Counted from the stretch's first letter, positions 12,382 to 25,312 are shown. The stretch: 64,000 nucleotides of DNA from Pycnopodia helianthoides (GCA_032158295.1 CM063251.1:14087757-14151756); one strand, 5' to 3'. The notes: generated by a model from the letters alone, not told the origin. A program made the numbers and translations.

Positions 12382-13298
12382 GGCTACAGGACATAGCCTG
12401 ACTCGAGAAGTTACCAGCACGAAGGAAAATAGAATAGCTTTCTATTGCATGCTGCAATAAAATGAAATACTACTAATAATAGTGTTTATTTATTATGTGC
12501 TTTTTCAAGCCAAGTAGGCCCCTCAAAGTGCCTTACAGTATTATTACATGTACCAATGGTCACTGAGCCCAACAGATCTGATTTCAGTTGTTACAACCAC
12601 AAATAAGGTCAATGTGTTTACAAGCTGAAAATTGTGCGTGGTTTTTAACTATTTTCTCCTGACTCACACAACGGATAATAAGCTGCCCAAATTTTCACAG
12701 GTTTGTTATTTTTTCTTGTATGAAAATGTACGTTATGGTTGATCACACAAAACATGAACATTGTCTGCGACCATTTTGTCAGCTCTACCAGTCCTGTATG
12801 ATGCTAAATATTTGTTGTAACAATCTGCATCTTTGAAGCAGGCATGCAACTGCAACTTCACCCAAAAAGAGGAAATTACAAAATTTCAATGATTTTGTAT
12901 AGTATTTTTCAATTTTGAATGGTAAAACTGAGAACAAAAAGAGGAAATCAGCTGATCTGAGGAAAAGTTGCATACCTGTTGAAGGCAAATTTGGTCCCCA
13001 TTTTCTGAATATCCTCCCCATTTCATCTTTATGAATAATGATGAAGCCGGGGGGGGGGGGGGAAGGGGAGAGTAGGGGGTCACCCTTTGAGACATGTGAC
13101 ATGTCCGCAACTAGAGCCCTCTCGGAAACCACATCTTAGGCTTCCCCTCCAGCTTAGGCTCTGTCTGCCCGTTAGATGCTCCATACCAAATGTGCACATT
13201 TTCAAAACTAGGCCTACTGACACCTAGGCTAGAGCGGAAGCCTGTTTTGTTCTTTCAGCCTTAAACAGGCCAAGACAATGTTTCCTTAAAGTAAAAGG

Positions 13299-13437
13299 CA
13301 TGCCTGGCTTTACACAGAGGCCATGGCCTATGTTGCCCCTGGTCTTGGCCTCGGTTTCCCATAGACTTTAAGATTTTCCAGTGGAGGTGCCCTTTTCAAA
13401 ACGACCTTGCCCTCTCAAAGTTGAAATTCAAGGCCTG
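13299..13437 (-). repeat. CAGGCCTGGAATT-type MITE copy, inverted
   Basis: Contains GAGGCCATGGCC, TTGCCCCTGGTCTTGGCCTC, TTAAGATTTTCCAGTGGAGG and GACCTTGCCCTCTC, ending AATTCAAGGCCTG. Confidence 0.8.
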
Positions 13438-14612
13438 AAACTGAAAGGACACCTCTATGAAGGACAAAAATACACATTTGTATTGGAACATTTCAAGGGT
13501 AACTGCCTCCATCGCCTCCATCAATTATCAGTTATGTAGTTGGGTTTTTAAAGGTTCCTTTTTTTAATGAAAGTTGCCAAAACATGTATCATGTATTTAA
13601 CATACAGACAACCAAAAATAGGGCTGAAACAAATAGGAGAAAAGAGGATTTTATACTATTACTAGTACAGAAAAATACACAACAGTTTCACAATTCAAGT
13701 GTGCATATTGTGCATACATAAATCACACATAATGGTAGACTGTATACTTGGTAAGGTCAGGAAATAGGCAAGGTATTTCAAAGAAATAGTGCAAGGGATA
13801 GACCTACATACATCACATGTAGGCTAATGTACTATCGTGTACATGTTGGAACAACTTATGTTACAACACAATAGTGCTGACGGGTATTTATTTTAAGACA
13901 ATGTGCAACTGCACATGTCAAGGGAACACATTTCAGTCAAGCCTGTCCAGGGAGTAAGCGTCGTCAAAAAGTGCAACACATCTGTGACATTTCAGCAGCA
14001 AACCATTCAGGGCCAAGTTTAAAATACTACAGACAATGTACTCAATTGCTGACACGGGTCAAACGAGGCCTGCAATCTGAGCCAGCTTATATGGAGCGCA
14101 CTCCATATGCGTCCAACAACACTTGAGTCATGACAATTGTTTATAACCGCTGGAATTTATTTTGGTCCACTGCTCAGAAACATGTTTCTGATTATAGTAA
14201 GTTGCCTAACAACGTCATTGAAGGTTTCCTTCCTCTGGAGTGTGACTTCCTCGGTTGTCAAGTGATCCCGACCCAGCCCAGGGAAAACAAGTCCAACATG
14301 GAGGAAATTGGTCAACCAGAACCGCTAGGCTACGACACTTTACCCAAAAGGAGGGTACAACCTACATGTACTAGACTTGCAAAGTCCTTCCATAGTCGCC
14401 TTCACAAGCATTGTTTACATGCTCAGAATGACACTTAGTAAATCACGCATGCTCTGAGTATTAACACAACATTGCACTGTATATGTATCAGCCGTCATCA
14501 TGGTCGTTTCTCTATGATTTGACACTACAAATCTAATCCCACACTTTGGGAAGGGGAAGGGGCTGTTCCAATAAAGTTGTACTGGTCAAGGTCATCCCAT
14601 AAACATGTACAT

Positions 14613-14963
14613 CAGGGCTCGAATTTTACACTGGACCGCTGGCCCGAGGCCAGTGATTTTAGCATCGGGCCAGTAAACTCATGTCCGGACAAGTCCGGCG
14701 GTCTTGTGTTTGTGTTCAAATGTTGACTTTCTGTCAAATAAATACAATTCTGTCGATTATCGAAGACTACTTACCCATAATATACAAATGAGATAAATCT
14801 TCTCTTAGTGCTTTTTCAAATTCAAACAGTTCAATTATTAACCTGTAGGCATTTTGTTCTTCTCACTTTAATTCTGGTCTTGTAATCAAAATTCTGGTCC
14901 AGTAAATATTTTGAGCAACAAGCCCTGCAGTCTTCTGTATTTATCCCCCAAATTCTAGCCCTG
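14613..14963 (+). mobile_element. 351-bp TIR element, copy 2 (CAGGGCTCGAATTT ends)
   Basis: Second copy of the element at 8866-9222, same orientation, ending AAATTCTAGCCCTG. ACATGTAC lies within two bases of each end (14603 and 14965), a possible 8-bp target duplication, though that word is abundant here. Confidence 0.8.
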
Positions 14964-17437
14964 GACATGTACACACAAGGGGGCAAAGACTATACATGTA
15001 TGAAGATAAGCTCCGCCCCTTTATTCATTGACAAATCACACTCCTGAAGTCTGACACTGCAAAAACTCATTACAAAATGTTATCGAGCTGCCGCAATTTG
15101 GGTTGCTGCGACGTGCACTTTGTCTATCTGCAGCACCCTGCTTCACCATGGCTATATGATTCAAATTGTTACACAGCTGAAAAGCACAAAATTAGGCTTA
15201 GTACAAAATATTTTTGCCTACCACTAAATGGTAAACAGCCAAAATACTATTCTCATACGTGTGACTGGTTTCCTGCGAGTTTTTGCTTAGCAGAAATTTT
15301 GTCGGCAAATTTTTGCTTAGCAGAAACAAAATTCTGCTCAGCATGAAAAAACTTGCATTCAATGTTTTCCTAACGAGGCTCTATGAAATTGAACCCTGAC
15401 ACAAGTGGTTTTGAATTGATAATAATACACACGTGTAGGCAGGTTCTATGATGGGCTGGGGCATAACAGATCAAAATTTTGTAAAACAAGAAAAACAAAC
15501 TTTGTCAAAACTTGTAAAAGCCTATAAAAGAGCAGGGTACAAGTATGCAACAGTCAGCTGGACACTCATACAAACATGTTCATATGGGGATTGAAGCAAA
15601 TTTAAAATTGTTAAAGTAATATTCTTAATCTGAACTTTAGAAATGTAAACAATATTTGTAAACACAAAGCGACAACACAGTCAAAGTTCCTGATAATGCT
15701 CTGGCAGTCAATTCCACACGCACAATTCTGCAAACTTTTAGTCCAGGAGGAAACTACATTGTGTACTTGGAATATCCAGGTACACGTCAGTCAAAGATAA
15801 TGTATCAATTCTTCACTTCCTGATCACAAGCAGAGATGCCAACATTGAATTCCCAAAAAGAGTAGCACCGCCGAGCACTGAAGTTTCAAGTTAGGCATAC
15901 AACTCATCGAGCCGTAAAAAGAGGAATATTATGACATTTATGGTATAAACTAATACTTTCAGCGAAAATCGCTTATTGCAAAGCGGCCTTGCCTAAGAGG
16001 TCAAACAATTGTGAATTTTATTCAAAAAAAAAAAAAGTAAAAAAAAAAATTAAAAAAAAATGTATCGGACGCAATTTGCACTAGCTTGTGCATGAAGAGA
16101 ACCTTTTCCACCTCAATTCAACAAAATGCTGTAGTTTCTGTCCCATTGTTTATTAAAATAGTAATGCTCACGTTTGCACAGAAAATAGTAAAACAAACTG
16201 ACAAATGCTTCACACCACCTGACCACAGCAGGCCATCAAGTCTTCAAACGACTTCAGCAAGAGCAGTTTCGTCAACTGGCCTTTCCAACCAATTCTATTT
16301 CCACCACTGCATTCTTAACAACTTTTTTATCTACAGTTTTCATCAGGTCTTGGCCTTGATTGTGATCGATCAAATATTTTCTTTCTGTCACTTTTATTTT
16401 AGTTGATATGCAGCGATCGCGATGTTTCAAACAAACTCCACACCGTGACCGTCGCGCCCTAATAATAACTTGCGAATTACATTGCAGATAAAAGTTATCA
16501 CAGTGTCTGTTTGCCGCCGCAATCCAAAGACGTGAAGCATTAGAAAAACTGCGGAACCAGTCTCTACAAAAGCGACTGTAGAATGTATGCTGTACAGGGA
16601 GCTTGTGGCTCTGTGTCATGCTCTGTGCTACGCGTGTGTCAGGTTGGCAAATCCCGAGTGCGATAGTTTATGGGATTGGTACCTCCTAAATAAACACAAA
16701 AACGTGTGTGAAATCGCCGCTCATCACTTAACCACGCGGCGGCAGTCAACATTTGTTATAGTTTTTTAATTTTATATTTTTAGGTTTAGTTTTTATCATG
16801 ATACATTGTTTGTAAATACATATACACTGAGCGGCTCTGTTTATCGTATTTAACGGAAGTATTATCGTAGCGGCGTAGTCATGGCCCAAAATCGTGTTTG
16901 CTACGCCCAAATCGTGTATGTTGGTATCTCTGCACAAGGAACAAGTAACAATCCTTTAGCCACACTAAAAAAAGGTAACCTTGATCATCCTTGGCTACAA
17001 GTCTCAAATTTGTACTTAACCGGCAGATCTTGTTCGTTGGAATCCAAGTGTATTGTTTACATACATGTACAATGTGTGCACTCGACATTGTGAGCAGATT
17101 GCAACCTGATGATCAATAAACACTCACTTTCATGCCTTTCAAACAAACTGCAGGAGTTGGACCCAACAGGAGTTTCAAAAATTTGTCCACGTTCTTCCTG
17201 TTGTTTTGATGCCGACATCCGGGCAAACGGCATCACATTTGGATCAAATAGCTGGCCAGCTGGTGATTAATTAAAGAATCAACAAACTTCGTACTCGGCA
17301 AAACTTGGAACTCAACTTTCGTGGAGGCAATGCTGGCAAACTCCACATGTGTACAATGTTCAGTCAACTCCATGGTTGCCGATCAATTGTCCTTGATGCT
17401 TAATATGTGTTCATGTTTACACTGTTTCTTCACATGG

Positions 17438-17506
17438 TCTAACGGTTCCAGTAGAAATATACAACGGTTCCAGTAGAAATATACAACAGTTCCAATAGAA
17501 ATTTAC
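17438..17506. repeat. 22-bp tandem repeat, 3 copies
   Basis: Three consecutive units of ACGGTTCCAGTAGAAATATA-type sequence; the third is diverged (ACAGTTCCAATAGAAATTTA). Confidence 0.85.
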
Positions 17507-17605
17507 ATTGTATCTCCCATTTTGTACTTCATCAAAGAGAAAGTGTCTTGTTTTTCCAAGAAACCATACGAATGTGTTGCAATTACATGTATCAAGTACA
17601 TGTAC

Positions 17606-17742
17606 AAGGCCTGGAATTTCATCTTTGAGAGGGCAAGGCCATTTTTCTTTTTGCAGAAATCTTAAACATTTGAAGGGGCCCCAAGGCCAAGACAAGGGAC
17701 AACAGATGGCCTATATGTGGCCTCTATGTAATTCCAGGCCTG
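17606..17742 (+). repeat. CAGGCCTGGAATT-type MITE flanked by AGTACATGTACA
   Basis: The element runs from AGGCCTGGAATTTCATC to ATTCCAGGCCTGA. AGTACATGTACA lies directly before it and again from 17744, a 12-bp direct repeat at both borders. It either is a target duplication or shows insertion into the abundant TACATGTACA sequence. Confidence 0.8.
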
Positions 17743-20078
17743 AAGTACATGTACACGACATGTACATTTGAACTACGTGTACAGTGTAAACAAACAGTAC
17801 ATGGCAAAATAAATTTGACATCATCTACATGGTACAATGTACATTACATGTACATGTATGCCTACATTGTAGAATATGAATAACTGTTAAAAGTCAAGTG
17901 TGAATTAGTCTGGTAGGGTAGTATACTACAAACGTAAATTTCATCCAAGTTTGTGCATTATTTATGATTCTACTAGGAATACTCAAATGCTGACCAATAG
18001 TGAACAGTCTCTATAGGCCTACATGTTATTTACCATTTTTGTTTTTTTCCTTTTTTTCTTTTTCCTCTGCCCACAGGTGTTTTGTGGCTAATTTTATTAA
18101 CCGCAAATGCAGTTGACAGTTACATGTAGCTAGGCCAGGGTCAGGGTCATAGGGTTTTCAGGATTTTAGGATATTGCTGATCAACATATTGTATGTACGT
18201 GTACTACAGTATACTGTACTGTAGCTTAGGAATCCATCAACAATTAAACATTTTTTTTTTAATAACAAAATACTAACACAATTTCATAAAGCAAGCACTA
18301 AACATGTAGCCGGGTTGTGTGGTCCCGAGGCCACCTCAAAGGGCAACAGACACATTTGAAACACATCATATGAGACAAATTTGATCAGAAGTTTTGAGGT
18401 CATGATTGAGTTTTTACTTTTCATATGTTTAACCCTTTAGCACTCATGTACAACGAAACACAGTGTTTTAACTCCTTGACACCGGCACGGAGAGGCCCAA
18501 GATTCTTTCTGCTGTATCTAGAAATCCTTGGATAACTTTCATTGTGGTTATTTTCTTGTGTTATTTTCTTGTGTTGCAAGTAAAGTTTATTTTGTAGAGG
18601 ATGAAATTATCTTTTTATAGAATTGCACAGTCATGACAGTTTTTTTTGTTTGCTCTGCGAAATTGAAGCTTTGAGGTTGGAAAGATAAGACAGATCAACT
18701 AAAATTAGGAAATAATAATTGATGTACGAAGTCAACATTTGTTACGTTGAAACTTGTGCACAAAAGTTTTCTATGCGAAGAAAAGTTTTCTGTACTGTTG
18801 TCGCAAAGAAAACAAAATGTCTGAAAAGTGGTTGAAAATAATCACAACATACATGTACCTTTGGAAAAAAAAACAGATGCCTCTGTCGCCAACAAACAAC
18901 TTTTTGACCTAAAACGCCCCATAAGATCCTTGCAAATCAAGGTGTAAAAACACCCATAAGTTTATCATTAAAAAAGCACGTCTTGCTATTCTTGTGTACC
19001 AAGGTACATTGCACGTGAATGTACAAATGAGCTGGTCCGTACAAACACAGAAAAAAACATCTACTAGTTGTGTCACCCTTGCATTTGTAATAGGACTTCA
19101 CTCAGACCTTTGAACCATTGGAGGTGGACAGCATCATTTTTGTTCTTATGGGGACCAGGTGTTATTTTTAGACTATTGTCATCTAGAAATCGTGTTTCTA
19201 TCTACAGCCGTATCAAACTTGAAGGCTGGTTGCGGCCGGTTTTGCCGAGTAACAGGCGGGGCAGTTGCGGGCAGTTGGCGTGCTTAAATGAGTATTGAGG
19301 ATCTGTGTTTGTTCATTGTTTTTTTCATTAATGGGAACATGACGATGCAATTGAAAGTGGAGAAGCACAATGAATTTGACTGTTCCTGCCTGTTAACGAG
19401 TCCCAATAATCTCCCCAAATTAGATGAATCACGATCCATTCCAAAACCATCACATTAAAAACAATTTCACTATCCCACAATATCTAGCCTGCTGTCAAAT
19501 AACGTCTGCCTGACATGCACAAAAACTGGAGATTTGATCAACTGCAAGTACACAATCCTCTTCAATCAACAATTCGTAGGAGTCTTTCCGTGGTTTCCCC
19601 CCAATAAATTGACACCCGTAAAACAAGCTGATAATTCCCTGAATTGTTGACTGAGCACAAAGATTGTCTTTATTGAAAAGCAAAACAGATTGTGTTGCTT
19701 TTTTGTCAAACTAAGAAATTCGCAGCGCACACATTTAATGAACTGCGCGACTGTAATCACATTACAAAACGATTTCCATTGTGTAGCATAGCAAAATCTG
19801 AAAGTGCTACACAAAATTTATCTATTGCTACTTAAAAACAACCATTTGCAACTCAATATCAACACTCAGTATGCATGCACAAAACATGTTCAGTCTACTG
19901 CGAAAAAACGCTGGACGAACTTATTCTCTGCATGTGTATGTTTGTATGTGTGCACATCAAAACAAAAATTTGACCAAAAGACAGTTACTATTTTTAACAA
20001 AACTTATTTATCTCAGCAAAAACATGAACATTACAAACTATTGTTATCAATAGAAGCTGGAGTATTTTTGGCATAATT

Positions 20079-20294
20079 GCAAAGAGAGACGGGGGAAATC
20101 TTGAGAAGCAGTGCATGGAAGGACGTGTTGCTGGTCGCCCTGGCAGAGGAAGGCCGAAAGCTAGGTGGACTGAAAACATTCGTGCACTTAAAAGAAGTAG
20201 CATACATGTACATGAGCTAACGACAACCGCTCTGGACAGGGAGGCTAGGAGGGAGTTTGTTTCTCAGACCACCACGGGACGGCGAACGCCCTGA
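20079..20294 (+). pseudogene. LINE ORF2 C-terminal remnant
   Basis: One frame is open for 71 codons before TGA at 20292-20294 and reads QCMEGRVAGRPGRGRPKARW, then TENIRALKRS, then TALDREARREF. The GRxxRGRPxxRWxDNI...DREAxR pattern is the usual C-terminal signature of LINE-type reverse transcriptases downstream of the palm. No start codon or RT core is present upstream, so it is a 5'-truncated retrotransposon tail. Confidence 0.65.
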
Positions 20295-21355
20295 ATGGAC
20301 TTAAGACAGAGATCAATGTTTTAGTTTTTTGTTCTTAAATTTTGTTTATGCCAGGAGCGTTTAATCGTGTTCTAGACTTGGCCTTGCAGATCCTTTACAA
20401 GGTGTAATTCCTTTAAAACACAGTGTCCTCCCTGAACTGTGGTCCCTGGCCAAAAGCCAATTAAAACATCTACTGAACAAGTAAACATTATCTTCAAGTA
20501 CTCCAGCTGCCCTTTAGATTATACTTCCAAAACATGTACATTGTACAACATGGTGCACATCCAAATTGCTCCTGGCTCCAAATTCTAGACCCACAAATTC
20601 CAAACTCTTGGGGCAAATTACTACTACAAATGTTTGACCCAAATTACAGGTTGGTGTCCCATAAAAAAAGCAATGGGATTAACAAAAGGTAAGGATAGCT
20701 GACTAGTCTGGTTAGGTGATGACAGAAAACAAGTCACCTCAAAATTCAGAAAATCTGAGAGAGACCGAACCAAATTTTTGCTGAAACTGTAATTGAGTTA
20801 TGACAACTGATTTTCAGGCGCAGAAAACAATCTAAAGATACACGTGTACATGTAGTGGTTCCAACTACAAAGTTGTTCATACAATGTACGAACCACTACA
20901 TGTGTACATCCAAATAACCACCCCCATCCCTTCCCAATTTTCACCTCTAATGCACTTTTCAATTGCAAAGATGGACTAAGTGACCCCTGGGAATGGTACC
21001 TCAATGTTCAGTGTGTCACTGTCAGTCATCTTTCAGTGTACAACATGTACAATGACGCTTGTTGAATAAAAAAAATGACACGCCATCGCTACACATAATT
21101 GACGCACTACCAACTTATATATTTTTTTTATGCACCATTCCTGGAAAGGGTGCACAAAAGACGCACATCGCTGCTGCTGATGGGTACACAAACACGAACA
21201 AGAGGCATACAATTTTGTGTACAGTACAAGGTTATAATTAACAAGAAATTATACAACCCGAATGAGGTTCGAGATTAGAGTCTGTCCCACGCCCTCTAAC
21301 CCTAGAGATTTGACTATCGTGTTTCTCCATAGAACAGAGAGAGACAGACTAAAGC

Positions 21356-21470
21356 CAGGCCTGGAATTACAATTTTTTAAGGGCAAGGCCACTTTTGCCT
21401 TGGAGTATTTAAAATTTTGGAGGGCACCAAGGCCAGTAGAAAGGTCACCAAAGCCAAAATGTGAAAATAA
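21356..21470 (+). repeat. CAGGCCTGGAATT-type MITE, 3'-truncated
   Basis: Starts with an intact CAGGCCTGGAATT and shows AAGGGCAAGGCCACTTTTGC and GGGCACCAAGGCCAG, then loses similarity. Confidence 0.65.
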
Positions 21471-21755
21471 AAAAAGTACAAGGCCACTAAGTTATGAAAG
21501 TTAAACAAAATACAACCAGTTGCGAACTACTTTGTTGATTAATTAAACAGGCCTCTTTATTGAATAAGTGTCCATCAGAAGAGGGCGTCCGAAACAACAG
21601 AGCGCCCTCTATTGGTCAGTGTTTACGGGTGCATACTGTGTTTGCGACCGATAGACGGTCGCGATAGCGAGAACGTAAACCATTTACACTTCAACTTCAA
21701 GATACATCATCGGCTGAAAACTAAAACAAGTAAATTTAACCTTCATTACAAAAAG

Positions 21756-21912
21756 CCAGGATGGCCAACGGGGGAAAGGGCACGACGGCCAACAGGGGGA
21801 AAGGGCACGGCCTTCTGGCCGTGAAATGGGTATTTTTTCAAGGGGCACCACGGCCAGTTACAAGGGCATCGACGGCACTTACCGTCGTGGCCGCCGTGTA
21901 ATTGGAGGCCTG
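21756..21912 (+). repeat. divergent MITE relative rich in GGCC/CACGGCC
   Basis: Shares the order GGGCAAGG...GGGCACC...GGCCAG...GTGTAATT...GGCCTG with the common family, but with ACGGCC words replacing AAGGCC and an internal duplication of the GGCCAACAGGGGGAAAGGGC segment. It may be a sister subfamily. Confidence 0.55.
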
Positions 21913-22931
21913 TAAAGCCCCTTTGGTTGGGGTCTTCTTGATCCTCAGGTTTAGGCTCCTCACGTTGTTTTCAAAATGTGTGGTTTTGGTTTGGGACAGT
22001 ATACAGGCAAACCACAGGTCTAAGACGAAGCCCAAGTCACATTAATGGTTCTCAAAAGGGCCTACATGTACAAGTTCGACACACAGGGTTGTGGTGATTA
22101 GAACTTCCAAGTAGAAGATATTGATGAGAAATGGAACGGTATGTGAAAAGCAAACACTGGTTTCTACGCGCAAATAACAAGTATTTTGTTCATGGTTTAT
22201 TTGCGTATTGTTTTGTCAATTATGGATGTTTAATTGGTTGATTGATCGCTTGAAATTTATACCCCATCCATTTTTGCGAACATTGACAGACCATGATGCA
22301 CATGTACTGGAATTCTGACAGACCAAAGATTGAATTTGTCTCCCCTCAGTCAAAACTTGTTCAACCATGACGCACAATTTCCTCGGTCACATAGTCGGTC
22401 TTTTAATTGACAAGTGACTTTAGTTACGTCTGTGCAGTTAAATCATGACAATGAATCATTGATGTTAAATACTACTACATCTCTCCGCAAATGACTGATA
22501 TTCAAAACCACGTACTATGTTAATTAACATGTTTTTTTGAACAACAAAGCAATGTTGTCATCCGATACAATTACATCATAAACGTTACACTCTATAATTT
22601 AGTACCACTCATTAATAGTAACAAAATGGAAAAGATGCCAAAACTGATCACTTATTCACTCATTATGGTCAAACCAAAAGTAGCTTAGTTATCAAATATG
22701 GTTAACTGTCTTTTGACATAATGAGTGAAAATTCTAGAAAACTGAATATCATGCAAAATTTTGTTATTGCCTTTGAATCTATTTGAAGTAAGTGTATGAT
22801 CCATGAATATAAACCAATCATGAGTAGCAGTGTTTGACACTTCGGCAGCGACATGAACCAAATTAAACCGGAGTTGAGGTTTGTACTGAAGTTGTGGTTT
22901 GTACCCTGACATTCAACATCAAGGCCAGGTC

Positions 22932-23053
22932 GCAAATTTATTTTCTGCAGCACACGTCGGCTATGGAGTCAACAGTTAAGGGATAGGGAAGAACAGCCTA
23001 TCTCTTAACTGTTGACTGTATTGACGAAGTATGCTGCAGAAAAAAACAATTGC
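22932..23053. mobile_element. 122-bp foldback element with 9-bp target duplication (MULE-like)
   Basis: GGCCAGGTC occurs exactly at 22923-22931 and 23054-23062, directly flanking a palindrome of two ~55-bp arms. The outer ends match (GCAAxTTxTTTTCTGCAG on both). The innermost 20 bp (22968-22987 against 22997-23016) pair completely if one G-U is allowed, around a 9-nt loop. A 9-bp duplication with long TIRs fits a Mutator-like non-autonomous element. It lies in Smad2/3 intron 1, about 640 bp from exon 1. Confidence 0.8.
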
Positions 23054-23695
23054 GGCCAGGTCATGCACTGCACAGTTCTACAATACATTCTTAGTGTAGT
23101 TATAATGATCGTGACCCTCTCTAGTCTCGGGTTCCCCGAGGTCTCTGTGAGGTTACGAAGGGTTGCTTTCTTGGGTGGGGTGGGTACAGTCAGTGACAGT
23201 GGCTTAACCGAGGGGGAGAGGGGCAGGGGGACAAGAGCCCCCCCCCCCCTCCGCAGAACCCTTTCAACCCCCGTCTTGCACCCCCAAATGAGATAGAAAA
23301 ATGCACAAATGTATGTTCGATATTAAAATTAAATACTTATAGTTATACTATAGCCCCCCTTAGGTAGCATGCCTGCCCTAGTCTTTCCCCCGCTTGTCCC
23401 CAAAATGGAAATGACTGGTTTTGCCACACTACCCACACTGTCTGGCTGTAGCATTACTATCATTATTAGTTATTCGAACCATTACCATTAGTACTGTAGC
23501 CTCAGTACAGATTTGCCCGATTTTCACCACATACATGTTCATATACAAAACAAAACACCCATAACAAATAACACACAGGATCTGTTAATAAAGTGCTGGT
23601 GCTTGTTTGTTTTGTTTTTGTACGCTGAATTATCAATCATTACCAACAACTCTATCACTAGAGTTACTGCTCGCTGGATCCCCAAATATACCTAC

Positions 23696-23892
23696 CGAGG
23701 AATTGTGACACATTTCGTGTGGACGTCTTGAGATGAGATGGCCTTTTCTAGTTCATCCAACCCTCCTGTTTTCTTCAGTTTCTTCACGAGGCTCTTCACA
23801 GCTTTCTCCGACCATCGGTCTTCCGTGTCGTCCTTCTTCCACCCGAGCAATCGTTTCACGATCGGCGGCGTGAACGTCAGGAGATTGCTCAT
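23696..23892 (-). CDS. Smad2/3: Smad2/3 coding exon 1 (start codon, N-terminal half of MH1)
   Basis: The exon reads [20 protein letters not shown], then [17 protein letters not shown], and ends VHTKCVTIP plus two bases of the next Arg codon. It is nearly identical to the vertebrate SMAD2/3 N terminus ([20 protein letters not shown]). KKLKK is the MH1 helix-2 basic nuclear-import motif and the Cys of TKCVTIP is a zinc ligand. The donor is GTAGGT at 23695-23690. Joined to 3517-3710 it yields ~130 residues of continuous MH1 domain. No residues are inserted at the position where vertebrate SMAD2 carries its exon-3 insert, so the predicted protein is SMAD3-like and competent for direct DNA binding. 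SNAPC5 begins about 1.3 kb away in the opposite direction. Confidence 0.98.
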
Positions 23893-25222
23893 TTTCTCAG
23901 CCGAAATTCGGACGAACCAGGTGAGTATCAGCCCCTCTGACTGTAGCCCTTGGTGCCCTTAGGTGGTATCAAGACTTCAGGATTCTGAGGAAATTCGTAA
24001 GGAAGTCTTTTTGACACCTGATGTCGGTGCGCAAAAACACTACTTCATCTTAGCCAACGACCATTCAGCCATTATTATGAGGGGTTCTCGAGCAAATTGA
24101 GGTCGACCTACTCACACACTAGTTATTTTGTTTTACACATGCGCATCGAAAGTATGGCGGCATAAAATAGTTCTCCTGTACAAATCGTGTTTGTTTAACG
24201 TCTTCAAAATACAAATATTCTCGTTGATTGTGTCTTGAAAGAGAATAACATCTTACTTGAGAGGTCTTTTTTCGAAGTGTAAATCATACATTTAAAATAA
24301 GCTACTTAGTCAAGGTGGAGAATCGTCAACTCCAATCCCTCCGCCAGTTCGACTCGGTGCCTCGGTTTTTTGCCATAAACCGGAAATAATGACCTCAAAG
24401 GGTGCACTTTATGCGATAAGGGTATACATAATACGACGAGGAATTGTACATACTGTACATCGTGTGCATACATATTGTGTATATTCATGTCATACCTACT
24501 TATGTCACTGTTGTGGCACATGTTTTTGTCATGGGTGTAGTACATGGAGACATACACATTGACACTGTGGTACAAAAACACTGATGGCAAACAAATTGAT
24601 GTTTTGTTGTTCTATTTTCTTTCTACTACTCTTTTTTATCATTGGTCGCCAATACATTATGCAGACCCCCTTATGATCCACCACCCTGTTAAAAAAAAAT
24701 GCGTATTGGTGATTGTAAACCTGTTTAGCGACAATACAAATTTGCTTTTTGTTTTCTTTCCCTTTTTATTTCAAAGTACAATTTGTGTGTTAAGATTTTT
24801 TCAGGTAAAAACCAGCAAAAACAGTTCCGCTTTTCCACTAAGTTTTCCACATAGAGCTAGATTCCGATGTTAGTTATCAACGAGTGAATGATAAAGCATG
24901 GAGGTAGAATGCATTGAGGGTGAAGACCCATTCGTCCACTGTTTGTTACCACGGCTAAACTGCATCCCCTCCCACACGTACCTCCCCCCTGGTTTTTTTT
25001 CACTAGAGGGCGCCACATAATTTGAAGTGTCTTCCTTTGTGACTGGTTCTCTAATTATAGGTTCTCAATCTACTCTCCTTGATGGGCTGGTCAACCGTGC
25101 ACCAGTTAATAAAAACATGGCTGCGCCCATGAACGAGTAACAAAACATCGTCAGCGTCGTCAGTAGGCCAAAGTACATAATTTAAAACTCGTGTGTAGCT
25201 ATTTTATTTACTTTAACTAGTC
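23893..25222. promoter_or_regulatory. divergent spacer between Smad2/3 and SNAPC5
   Basis: This 1.3 kb separates two head-to-head start codons and should contain both 5' UTRs and promoters. ATGCGCAT (24139-24146, NRF1-like) and ATGGCGGC (24154-24161, YY1-like) lie close together about 250 bp before the Smad2/3 start. A CTCF-like motif lies at 25000-25016, nearer SNAPC5. No TATA box is obvious for either gene, and I cannot place the start sites. Confidence 0.6.
25000..25016 (+). promoter_or_regulatory. CTCF-like motif
   Basis: TCACTAGAGGGCGCCA closely matches the conserved CTCF core CCANNAGRGGGCGC. It sits about 210 bp upstream of the SNAPC5 start and 1.1 kb upstream of the Smad2/3 start. Echinoderms have CTCF (established), but binding here is inferred from the motif alone. 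Confidence 0.4.
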
Positions 25223-25312
25223 ATGTTAGCAAAACTGAAATACCTGAAAGAAGAAGAGAAAGCTTTGAAAGATATTAAAAATATGATCACCGAGCAAACT
25301 ACTCGGTTAAAG
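25223..25312 (+). CDS. SNAPC5: SNAPC5 coding exon 1
   Basis: The 30 codons read MLAKLKYLKEEEKALKDIKN and end TEQTTRLK before a GTAAGC donor. This matches human SNAPC5 (SNAP19), which begins MLSRLQELRKEEETLLRLKA and continues to LNRLK. SNAPC5 is the smallest subunit of SNAPc, the complex that binds the proximal sequence element of snRNA genes for both RNA polymerase II and III. The heptad-like Leu/Lys pattern is the coiled coil that contacts SNAPC4 in the human complex. The start is the first ATG of the match. The spliced product is 145 residues against 98 in human; the extra length is in the middle and C terminus. Confidence 0.9.

Noticed and set aside
14130..14438. 102-codon reading frame in Smad2/3 intron 1
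   Set aside because: No family resemblance, no repeat-free splice context and no codon bias; could be an unknown gene, but nothing supports it.
22968..23016. Bona fide microRNA gene
   Set aside because: The stem is excellent but is fully explained as the centre of a MITE with target duplication; no mature-arm evidence.
23925..23933. Donor-like CAGGTGAGTAT on the plus strand beside Smad2/3 exon 1
   Set aside because: It is on the wrong strand for Smad2/3 and no plus-strand exon leads to it.
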